A DNA stretch of 64,000 nucleotides from Streptococcus oralis (GTDB taxonomy: Bacteria; Bacillota; Bacilli; Lactobacillales; Streptococcaceae): positions 1,571,001 to 1,635,000 of the forward strand of contig NZ_CP079724.1 of the NCBI RefSeq assembly GCF_019334565.1, written 5' to 3'. Position 1 is the first letter of the stretch; every line of letters begins with the position of its first letter. The translations under genes were made by a program, and so were the position numbers. The notes below the pieces were generated by a model. It ran no database searches. It saw nothing but the letters and a program-made list of their open reading frames with translations, and was not told the DNA's origin. This document shows positions 56,790 to 64,000 of the stretch, piece after piece.

Positions 56790-59700
56790 TTAAGCTTTAC
56801 GTTTTACGAAGAATACCCATCCACTCAATGCCAATACTACAAATCCAATTGCTGAGAAGATAGATGTTGCTTCACCTGTGTTTGGAAGTTCAGCTTTACC
56901 TTTATTCTCAGTAGCTGGAGGTGCTGGTTTTGGATCCTCTTTTTGTCCTGGATCAGTTGGTTCTGTTCCTGGAGTTGGATTTGTTCCTGGATTATTTGGC
57001 GTTGGATCTGGTGTTGGTGCTGGATCTGGCGTTGTTCCTGGATTATTTGGAGCTGGATTTGGATTTGGTTCTGGTGTTGGTGTTGGAACAGTGTATTTAT
57101 TTGTAAATACAACTTCTTTACCATCGGCATACGAAACCTTTGCAGTCAAGAGACCTTGACCATCCGCAACTACAGTGACTGTTACAGTGTACTCAGTCTT
57201 ATCGTATTCAATACCCTCTTCAGTACCAACTTTTTCAACCAAGGTATAAGTATGAGTACCTGCTTCTTCGAATGAACGAACAAAGGCTACTTTACCTTCG
57301 GCAGTATTCTTAGCTGTAGCTACAACGGCGCCTTTCTCTTTCAATTCGAAAGTATAAGCGTCAGCCACAAGTTCTTTACCCTCAAGTTTCTTAGTTGCTT
57401 CAATCGTAGCTTCTACCGCTGGTGCTTTGAAGCTATTCTTGAAGACATTACCTGCTGGATATTCAACAGCTGCCTTCAAGGCGTTGGTTGCTGCATCTTT
57501 GGTTACTTTTACCACCGCAGTCTTTTCTGTGTCGTAAGTAATACCAGTTGCTCCAGCATTCACTTCTTTTACAGTATAAGTATGAACACCTTCTGCATCA
57601 TAGTTGATTGCTTTAAATGTTACTTTTCCAGCTTGGTTTGATTTTGTATCAAGTAATTCTGTACCTTCATACAATTCAAATTGGAATTCACCATCAACCA
57701 AAGCACGACCAGTCAATTCTTTCGTAAACTCAAGTGTTGCTGATGTAGCTGTTGGAGCCGGTGGAACTGGTGCTGTATAAGTGTTAGTGAAGACACGTTC
57801 TGTATCCGCATCTTCTACAGTCGCAACCAATTGACCTTGACCGTTATCCGCAACAGTGACGAACACTTCATACGCATTTTGATCATAAGTGATTGTTTTA
57901 TCGTCACCAGCTTTTTCAGTAATAGTGTAAGCGCAATCGCCTGCTGCTGAGAAAGTGACGTTGAAGACAACTTCTCCTGAGGCAGTATTCTTAGCCGTAG
58001 CTACAAGGTCTGAACCTTCTTTCAGTTCAAATGTGTAAGCATCAGCTTCAAGCGCTTTACCTTTCAAGACTTTCTTAGCCTTGATTGTAGCCTGCGCAGG
58101 TTCCGCTTTATAGTCATTAACGAAAACTGGTGTTTCACTTGTAACTGTCGCGACAAGTTGACCTGAGCCATTATCTTTGACTTCTACAGTTGCTGAGTGT
58201 TCTGTTTTATCATAAGTTACACCAAGTTTATTGCCAGCCTTTTCTGTAATAGTATAGTTATATACTCCTGCTGTTGAATAGCTAATTTCAGAAAAACGAA
58301 TCAATCCACCAGCAGCATTCTTTGCTGTCGCAACAACCTTATCACCCTCTTTCAGTTCAAACTCAAACTCATCTATCTCTAGCTCTTTACCGTTCAAAAC
58401 TTTTTTAGCTTCAATAGCAATTTTTGCTGGAGCTGCTTTATATGTGTTGGTGAAGGTTGGGTTGTTACCTGTAACAGTTGCAACAAGTTTTCCTTGCCCG
58501 TCATCTGTAACGTTTACTGTCACTTCATGTGTAGCAGTGTCGTATGTCACACCTGCTTCGCTACCTGCTTTTTCTGAGATAGTGTAAGTGTGGTCGCCTG
58601 CTTCATTGTATTCGATTTCTTTGAAAGTAACAGTACCGTCTGTAGCGTTTTTAGCTGTCGCAACGACTTTGTCACCTTCTTTAAGCTCGAATTCGTATTT
58701 ATCAGCTTCAAGCTCTTTACCGTTCAAGACTTTAGTAGCTTTGATAATTTCTTTTGCTGGAGTTGCTTTATAGGTGTTAGTGAAAGTTGGTTCTGCAGAT
58801 GTGACAGTTGCTGTTAAAACTCCACTTTGGAAAGTTGCTGCTACAGTAACTTCCTTGGCTTCTGTATCAAATGTAACGCCTGCAACTGCTGTTGAAGTGT
58901 CCTCTTTGATGATGTAGTGATAAGTTCCCGCGCCTTTTACTTGGAGATTCTCAAAGGTAATCGTCCCATCAGCTTTTGATTTTGCTGTGGCTACTGGATC
59001 CTTCAAGTTCTCTGCAGTAAACAAGTTAAAGGTAAACTCATCTGCTTTTGGAAGCTTATCTGCACGTCCTTCTACTACTTTCTTAGCCGTCACATTGAAT
59101 ACAGCTGGAACAGGTTCGTCTTTAAGATGAATAGTAGAACCCGCAGCACCGAGTTTGACTGTATACTCTTTTTCATCTAGTTTATAACCTGCTGGAGCAA
59201 TCTTCTCTTTGATCTTAAACGTTTTACCTTCCCACTTCTGGTCATAAGTTTTCGTAAGCGCTACTCCTTTTTCATTCGTAGTCACTTCTGTTGTTTCACT
59301 TGCATCATCTGCTGCTGTCACAGTATATACCGCACCCGAAACTGGAGCAAGAGTGAAGGCATCAGTCTTATGAATCTTAATTTGATAAGCAGTAGATGCT
59401 ACAATCGTACCAGAAATCAAAGATGTCGCCTCAGCTGTCATATCAAGTGCTCCCGGACGACTTGTATTCTGTGCTAATTTAGTCCCGTCAGCCAATGACA
59501 GAGCAACCCTATTTCCTACTTTACTTCCATCATTAGGAGTTGTTGTGTTATAAGAGACTATATAAGAGGTCGTTCCATCTTTAAAAATGATATCAAATGA
59601 AGTATAGTTTTCGTTCCACGAAACGGTATAGTCTTGTCCCTCAGTTAACAAAACTGCATCATCTGGAACAGCAGAAGTCCCAACAGTGATATTTGCCTTA

Positions 59701-60542
59701 TACACTTTTAGAGTCTCAGGAATATACTGTGCAGGAGTGTAACTAGTATCATCATTTGGTATAGTATCATGTAATACAATATTTTGTCCTAAGTCTTGTT
59801 TCTCTGTATTTACACGTACACGCCAGGTAGACCATGCATCTCCCTTGCTAACCGAACCAATCTCAGCCAGTTTTGGAGAGTTCCAACTTTCAAGGGCAGC
59901 ACGACCCCCAATTTTAGCATAATTTTCAGTACCAACTTTGGGACCATCGATTGTTTTTGAGGAATAAATGTGAGTCACTTCTTGCTTCAATGAGGATGAA
60001 TTAAAGTTTATGCGGGTTTTATTCTGATCCTTTAAGAATCTAAAAGTAACAGAAAAATTCCCTGACACATCCTTTACCTTATCTCCACCAGTTTTCTCTA
60101 GGTATTTATCCAAATTTTTCAAGGTGATTTTTGCTTTCCCACCTTGATCAGTACCATTTGAAGTCACTTCAGCTTCTCCAATAGTAACTTTTGTTGTTGG
60201 ATCAATTAAATCCTGACTCCCCTCATAAACTGCCATAGGAGCAGGTATATCAAAGGTAAAATAATCTCCATTATTCAGATGTTCATTATACTGTTTGAGA
60301 TCAAAGGTCACGCGAAGCTTATATGCTAAATTCGTACGAAGCGAGAAATCTCCTTCTGAACTCACATTTTGCTTAGTATCTGAAGCATCTAACAGATCAA
60401 TGCCTGTAATTACTTGTGTTAATTCTTTTGAAACAGGATTATCTGCTTTAACAATGCCTACCAAAACAGATGCTAGCCCTAAAATAGCAAAAGCTAACGC
60501 AGAAAATTTAGAAAGCATTTTTAACACTTTGCTTTTCGACAT
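56790..60542 (-). CDS. LPNTG-anchored adhesin with six pilin-type isopeptide (FctA/Spy0128-like) modules
   Basis: 1250 residues. Signal peptide (about 1-33), N-terminal adhesin-like region with SdrC/Cna-like beta-sandwich character (about 35-370), one Cna_B/SpaA module (about 380-475), then six tandem modules of about 110 residues (480-592, 593-702, 703-812, 813-924, 930-1039, 1040-1152). Each has a strand such as KATKVLNG, a YTI-x-E motif and a terminal FTNTY; Lys604, Glu657 and Asn699 of module 2 illustrate the isopeptide set, and module 5 is the most divergent. A Pro/Asn/Thr-rich wall linker and LPNTG (1219-1223) finish it. Probable role: stalked surface adhesin. No pilin or sortase gene is adjacent. 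It lies between clpL and pflB, where I recall no such gene in pneumococcus. Confidence 0.9.
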   Translation of the reverse strand: MSKSKVLKMLSKFSALAFAILGLASVLVGIVKADNPVSKELTQVITGIDLLDASDTKQNVSSEGDFSLRTNLAYKLRVTFDLKQYNEHLNNGDYFTFDIPAPMAVYEGSQDLIDPTTKVTIGEAEVTSNGTDQGGKAKITLKNLDKYLEKTGGDKVKDVSGNFSVTFRFLKDQNKTRINFNSSSLKQEVTHIYSSKTIDGPKVGTENYAKIGGRAALESWNSPKLAEIGSVSKGDAWSTWRVRVNTEKQDLGQNIVLHDTIPNDDTSYTPAQYIPETLKVYKANITVGTSAVPDDAVLLTEGQDYTVSWNENYTSFDIIFKDGTTSYIVSYNTTTPNDGSKVGNRVALSLADGTKLAQNTSRPGALDMTAEATSLISGTIVASTAYQIKIHKTDAFTLAPVSGAVYTVTAADDASETTEVTTNEKGVALTKTYDQKWEGKTFKIKEKIAPAGYKLDEKEYTVKLGAAGSTIHLKDEPVPAVFNVTAKKVVEGRADKLPKADEFTFNLFTAENLKDPVATAKSKADGTITFENLQVKGAGTYHYIIKEDTSTAVAGVTFDTEAKEVTVAATFQSGVLTATVTSAEPTFTNTYKATPAKEIIKATKVLNGKELEADKYEFELKEGDKVVATAKNATDGTVTFKEIEYNEAGDHTYTISEKAGSEAGVTYDTATHEVTVNVTDDGQGKLVATVTGNNPTFTNTYKAAPAKIAIEAKKVLNGKELEIDEFEFELKEGDKVVATAKNAAGGLIRFSEISYSTAGVYNYTITEKAGNKLGVTYDKTEHSATVEVKDNGSGQLVATVTSETPVFVNDYKAEPAQATIKAKKVLKGKALEADAYTFELKEGSDLVATAKNTASGEVVFNVTFSAAGDCAYTITEKAGDDKTITYDQNAYEVFVTVADNGQGQLVATVEDADTERVFTNTYTAPVPPAPTATSATLEFTKELTGRALVDGEFQFELYEGTELLDTKSNQAGKVTFKAINYDAEGVHTYTVKEVNAGATGITYDTEKTAVVKVTKDAATNALKAAVEYPAGNVFKNSFKAPAVEATIEATKKLEGKELVADAYTFELKEKGAVVATAKNTAEGKVAFVRSFEEAGTHTYTLVEKVGTEEGIEYDKTEYTVTVTVVADGQGLLTAKVSYADGKEVVFTNKYTVPTPTPEPNPNPAPNNPGTTPDPAPTPDPTPNNPGTNPTPGTEPTDPGQKEDPKPAPPATENKGKAELPNTGEATSIFSAIGFVVLALSGWVFFVKRKA
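57090..59110 (-). repeat. Six-module repeat region of the adhesin
   Basis: About 330-bp units encode the six isopeptide modules. Conserved protein landmarks recur: the VLNGKELE-like strand, ELKEGDKVVATAKN, and YTITEKAG followed by VTYD. Divergence between copies is moderate, so this is a domain repeat rather than a short identical array. Confidence 0.75.
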
Positions 60543-60646
60543 TTCTTCTCCTCTTTTCTATATGAAATTTTTATTTCTAATCTCCCTAAGAGATTACATC
60601 ATACCATTTTGACAATCCCCATCACTAACTAGAGTTTATCTATTAT

Positions 60647-60675
60647 ATTATAACATTTCAATACAATCTATTCAA
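60647..60675 (-). promoter_or_regulatory. Promoter of the LPNTG adhesin gene
   Basis: The minus strand has TTGAAT (60670-60675), 17 bases, TATAAT (60647-60652). It gives a leader of about 100 bases containing an AATCTC/GAGATT hairpin before GAGGAG. Confidence 0.72.
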
Positions 60676-60780
60676 GTTTAATAACCAGAAAATAGGGTTT
60701 TTATAATATTTTACTTTTAAATTTCAACACATTGTCACCATAATGAACAAAATATCTCAGTATTTTTCATATGATATGTA

Positions 60781-60811
60781 GAAAAAAGCCAATCCTATAG
60801 ACTGGCTTTCT
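60781..60811 (-). terminator. Terminator after pflB
   Basis: The minus strand has AAAGCCAGTC, a five-base loop, GATTGGCTTTTTT, about 20 bases beyond the pflB stop. The stretch 60676-60780 is AT-rich without a recognised feature. Confidence 0.83.
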
Positions 60812-60829
60812 TATTATTCTAATTGAATC

Positions 60830-63145
60830 TTAGCTCAATGCGTCATCCATTGAAAGAACTTCGTGGAAGACACGTTGTGTCAATTCAGTTTTTTGTTCTG
60901 GAGTGAGGTATTTAGTGTTTACACAGTATCCAGAGATACGTACGATAACGTCTTCACCTGACATGATCTTTTCGTAAACATCGTTCAAGTCCATAACGTT
61001 CAAGTTAACGTGTTGTCCACCGTTTTCGAAGTAACCATCAAGGATTGTTACCAAGTTATCAACTTGTTCGTCGCGAGTCTTACCAAGAGCACGTGGAGAA
61101 ACTTGAGTTGTCAATGAGATACCGTCAGCTGCGTAACCAAAGTCAAGGCTAGCAAGTGAGTTCAAGTTTTGCAACCATCCACCTTTAGCTTTGTTAGATG
61201 GGTTAGCACCTGGTGAGAAGAATTCAAGTTTAGACAAGTTCACAGAACCATCTTCGTTGAGGTACACACCTTTGTGGACTGGTGAGTTACCAGTTTGTTT
61301 AGAGTAAGCAACGTTAGATGTGATTGTCAAGAGTGATACTGTAGCTTCAGCGTTCTTGTAAAGTTTGTGGCTACGTAGACGAGTTGTATAAGCTTCGATC
61401 AACCATTCTGCCAATTCGTTTGAACGTGGGTCATCTTCACCCCAACGTGGGTATTCACCGATTGTTTCGTAATCGTAGATGTATCCATTTTCGTCACGGA
61501 TTGGTTTAACGGTAGCGTATTTGATAGCTGACAATGTATCAACAGTGTTAGCAAATCCACAGATACCGAATCCCATGTTAGCACGTTGTTTAGTTGGCAA
61601 GAAGGCCATTTGAACAGCTTCGTAGTTGTACTTGTCAGTCATGTAGTGGATGATGTTCAAAGCATCTACGTAAGTGTCAGTCAACCAGTCAAGAGATTTT
61701 TCGAAGTTGGCTTTAACTGATTCGAATTCAAGAACTTCGTCACGGATAGGATCGATGTCAAATACCTTGTAGTCTTTGTGAACATCGTCGTAACCACCGT
61801 TCAAACCAGTAAGAAGGGCTTTAAGAACGTTTACACGAGCACCGAAGTACTGGATGTTGTGACGTTGATCTTCGTTTTCTGGGTCAAGTGGTGACACACA
61901 GCATGAGATACAGCTCATTTCACCATATCCGTCTTTAGCCATTGTTGTTACACCTTCGTATTGGATAGAAGAGTGTTTGTGGCTCATGTGCATACAGTAG
62001 CGACGGAAGTTGTAAGGCAATTTGTCAGTCCAAAGAACTGTCAAGTTTGGTTCTGGTGAGTTACCGATGTTGTCAAGAGTGTTCAAGAAACGGTAGTCCA
62101 TCTTAGTAACACGGTGACGACCGTCGTTACCCATACCAGCCATAGAAGTTGTGATGAAGGTTGGGTCACCTGAGTACAATTGGTCATAAGCTTTTGTACG
62201 AGCAAATTTAACTGTACGAAGTTTCATAACGAAATCATCAACAAACTCTTGGATTTCTGATTCAGTAAATGTACCACGAGCAAGGTCACGTTCTGCAAAG
62301 ATGTCCAATACGATTGGAACACGACCTAGAGATGTAGCGGCACCATTAATCACACGGCAGACAGCCATGAAAGCGATGTTAACCCATTGGATTGCTTCTT
62401 TCACGTTCATCGCTGGTTTGCGAACATCAACCCCGTAAAGGTCACCTAAGCGAACAACTTGTTGCAATGCTTGGTATTGAAGGTTGATTTCTTCACGAAG
62501 ACGGATTGTCTCTTCATCGATTTCTTCGATTGAGTTCCAGTCGTTTACTTTTTCTTGCATCAAGTAGTCTGCACCATAAAGAGCAAGACGTGCGTAAACA
62601 CCGATGATACGTCCACGTGAGTATGCATCTGGAAGACCAGTTACAGTGTGAGCGTGGCGAGCACGACGGATGTTTGAAGTGTAGGCACGGAAGATACCGT
62701 CGTTAACTGTTGTTACATATTTAGTAAAGATTTCGTGAACAGCTGGATCTGGTTCGTATCCATTTTCTTTCAAAGTAGTTTCAGCCATACGGATACCACC
62801 TTTTGGCATGAAGTTCAATTTGAAGAGTTCATCATTTTGGATACCGAAGATCAATTCGTTTTCTTTGTCGATAAATCCGGCAGGAATATCAGCAATAGAT
62901 GTTGGACGAGTGTCCATTGGGAAACGAGTTTCTTCGTAGTGAGCCTTAGTTTCTTCTACAATTTTTTTGATGTGAAGTGAACGTTCTGTTGGTCCAGCAA
63001 GGAAGCTTTCATCTCCATCATAAGGTGTGTAGTTAGCTTGAACAAAGCGAGAAATACTTGCTTTTTCTTTCCAATCTACGCCTTTGAAGCCTTCCCAAGC
63101 TTTATCAAAAATGTCTTGTGCTTCAACAACTGTCTTAACAACCAT
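60830..63145 (-). CDS. pflB: Pyruvate formate-lyase PflB
   Basis: 771 residues from [21 protein letters not shown]. The active-site pair is in [13 protein letters not shown] (adjacent Cys-Cys), and the glycyl radical motif is [14 protein letters not shown] near the C-terminus. It converts pyruvate and CoA to acetyl-CoA and formate under anaerobic conditions, and needs PflA for activation (not in this window). The start at 63145 is set by GAGGAC upstream and family length; a frame to 63181 exists. The preceding region has an extended -10 (TGGTATACT). Confidence 0.96.
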   Translation of the reverse strand: MVVKTVVEAQDIFDKAWEGFKGVDWKEKASISRFVQANYTPYDGDESFLAGPTERSLHIKKIVEETKAHYEETRFPMDTRPTSIADIPAGFIDKENELIFGIQNDELFKLNFMPKGGIRMAETTLKENGYEPDPAVHEIFTKYVTTVNDGIFRAYTSNIRRARHAHTVTGLPDAYSRGRIIGVYARLALYGADYLMQEKVNDWNSIEEIDEETIRLREEINLQYQALQQVVRLGDLYGVDVRKPAMNVKEAIQWVNIAFMAVCRVINGAATSLGRVPIVLDIFAERDLARGTFTESEIQEFVDDFVMKLRTVKFARTKAYDQLYSGDPTFITTSMAGMGNDGRHRVTKMDYRFLNTLDNIGNSPEPNLTVLWTDKLPYNFRRYCMHMSHKHSSIQYEGVTTMAKDGYGEMSCISCCVSPLDPENEDQRHNIQYFGARVNVLKALLTGLNGGYDDVHKDYKVFDIDPIRDEVLEFESVKANFEKSLDWLTDTYVDALNIIHYMTDKYNYEAVQMAFLPTKQRANMGFGICGFANTVDTLSAIKYATVKPIRDENGYIYDYETIGEYPRWGEDDPRSNELAEWLIEAYTTRLRSHKLYKNAEATVSLLTITSNVAYSKQTGNSPVHKGVYLNEDGSVNLSKLEFFSPGANPSNKAKGGWLQNLNSLASLDFGYAADGISLTTQVSPRALGKTRDEQVDNLVTILDGYFENGGQHVNLNVMDLNDVYEKIMSGEDVIVRISGYCVNTKYLTPEQKTELTQRVFHEVLSMDDALS

Positions 63146-63204
63146 GTTAATGTCCTCATTTTTCTTTCTAGTAACAGCCATCTGTTACATTCATGAGTCA
63201 AGTA

Positions 63205-63213
63205 TACCATACA
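63205..63213 (-). promoter_or_regulatory. Extended -10 promoter of pflB
   Basis: The minus strand reads TGGTATACT upstream of pflB, with TTGTTG at about 18 bases further up as a weak -35. Confidence 0.5.
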
Positions 63214-63344
63214 GTAACCGATTTCAACAAGAGAAAACCGGCATTTTAGACGCTTTCTTTTATAATACAGTCTCTTTTTCGTCCTTATCTGTATTATATT
63301 TTTGAAAGTCAGGTTAGACTTTTCCACTTTTTCAGAAAAAAGGG

Positions 63345-63350
63345 TATAAT
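63345..63350 (+). promoter_or_regulatory. -10 element of dinB
   Basis: TATAAT, 31 bases before the dinB ATG; the -35 is weak (TTCCAC). Confidence 0.5.
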
Positions 63351-63381
63351 AAATAGAAAACGACACTAGAAAGGGATTGGA

Positions 63382-64000
63382 ATGCTCATATTTCCATTGA
63401 TTAATGATCTGTCAAGAAAAATCATCCATATCGACATGGATGCCTTTTTTGCTGCAGTGGAAATGCGAGACAATCCTAAATTAAAAGGAAAACCTGTCAT
63501 CATTGGAAGCGACCCTAGACAAACTGGCGGACGAGGAGTTGTTTCTACTTGTAGCTACGAGGCACGAGCCTTTGGTATTCACTCTGCCATGAGTTCTAAA
63601 GAAGCTTATGAGCGTTGCCCCCAAGCCGTCTTTATCTCCGGGAATTATGAAAAGTATAAGGCAGTTGGACTTGAGATTCGAGCTATTTTTAAACGCTACA
63701 CTGATTTGATTGAACCCATGAGTATTGACGAAGCCTACTTGGATGTGACAGATAATAAACTCGGTATCAAGTCAGCTGTTAAAATAGCTCGCCTCATCCA
63801 ACAAGATATCTGGCAGGAGCTACATCTGACTGCTTCTGCAGGCGTCTCTTATAACAAATTCTTAGCTAAAATGGCTAGTGACTATAAAAAACCACATGGT
63901 TTGACAGTGATTTTACCTGACCAAGCCCAAGACTTTCTCAAACAAATGGATATTGCTAAATTTCATGGTGTAGGTAAGAAAACAGTAGAAAAGCTTCATG
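63382..64000 (+). CDS. dinB: DNA polymerase IV (DinB), C-terminus beyond window edge
   Basis: Partial, 206 codons visible. It begins [24 protein letters not shown]-family motifs: catalytic Asp in [25 protein letters not shown], and [13 protein letters not shown] with the second catalytic acid pair. GHGVGKK-type helix-hairpin-helix starts at the end ([14 protein letters not shown]). It is a translesion polymerase. It lies next to pflB, divergently transcribed, as in pneumococcus. AAAGGGA precedes the ATG. Confidence 0.95.
   Translation, partial: MLIFPLINDLSRKIIHIDMDAFFAAVEMRDNPKLKGKPVIIGSDPRQTGGRGVVSTCSYEARAFGIHSAMSSKEAYERCPQAVFISGNYEKYKAVGLEIRAIFKRYTDLIEPMSIDEAYLDVTDNKLGIKSAVKIARLIQQDIWQELHLTASAGVSYNKFLAKMASDYKKPHGLTVILPDQAQDFLKQMDIAKFHGVGKKTVEKLH

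Noticed and set aside
56837..57130. Gln/Asn-rich frame in the adhesin's wall linker region
   Set aside because: Frame-shifted reading of the Pro/Asn/Thr repeats of the LPNTG protein; not an independent gene.

Overview
The window looks like the chromosome of a Mitis-group viridans streptococcus, most likely Streptococcus mitis or S. oralis. The AT-rich composition, the extended -10 promoters (TGnTATAAT), and gene order and protein sequences very close to S. pneumoniae (mapZ-rlmL-rnpB-gpsB-ypsA, recU-pbp1A, the dexB...aliA capsule locus, luxS-clpL, pflB, dinB) support this. It is not a typical pneumococcus: several stretches differ from the arrangement I know there. This is judged from recognition of families, not from a database search.

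Layout. 1-6.6 kb holds cell-division and wall genes: mapZ (partial), an rRNA methyltransferase, RNase P RNA, gpsB, a YpsA-family gene, and recU-pbp1A. 6.7-21.5 kb holds two giant sortase-anchored YSIRK/LPXTG surface enzymes on the minus strand. One carries both a GH20 and a GH84 catalytic domain. The other joins a trypsin/V8-like serine protease domain to a GH101 endo-alpha-N-acetylgalactosaminidase. 21.8-23.8 kb is an aliA peptide-binding lipoprotein gene broken by an in-frame TAA.

24-41.7 kb is a complete Wzx/Wzy-type polysaccharide locus. It reads on the minus strand from wzg through wzh-wzd-wze, wchA, wchF, a GT4, a Stealth-family hexose-1-phosphate transferase, a GT2, wzy, wzx, glf, a galactofuranosyltransferase and rmlA-rmlC-rmlB. 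rmlD lies at the end in the opposite, convergent orientation. The transferase set predicts a hexasaccharide repeat with Glc, Rha, Galf and a phosphodiester, as in the coaggregation receptor polysaccharides of oral streptococci. Two further peptide-binding lipoproteins (aliD- and aliC-like) and dexB flank the locus.

47.8-56.3 kb carries a DUF1846 protein, a five-gene ABC transporter/two-component operon that resembles a lantibiotic-immunity (LanFEG-RK) module without biosynthesis genes (its second permease has an in-frame TGA), then luxS and the heat-shock ATPase clpL. clpL has a clear CtsR operator and a long leader with a 29-codon ORF. 56.8-60.5 kb is an LPNTG adhesin with six tandem pilin-type isopeptide modules. 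pflB and the start of dinB close the window.

Together the window links surface-polysaccharide synthesis and wall growth (pbp1A, MapZ, GpsB) with host-glycoprotein degradation, peptide sensing or uptake, and adhesion, which fits an oral commensal. The most unusual items are the protease-GH101 fusion, the GH20-GH84 double enzyme, the two nonsense-interrupted genes, the RPS-like locus that coexists with aliC/aliD, and the structured clpL leader.
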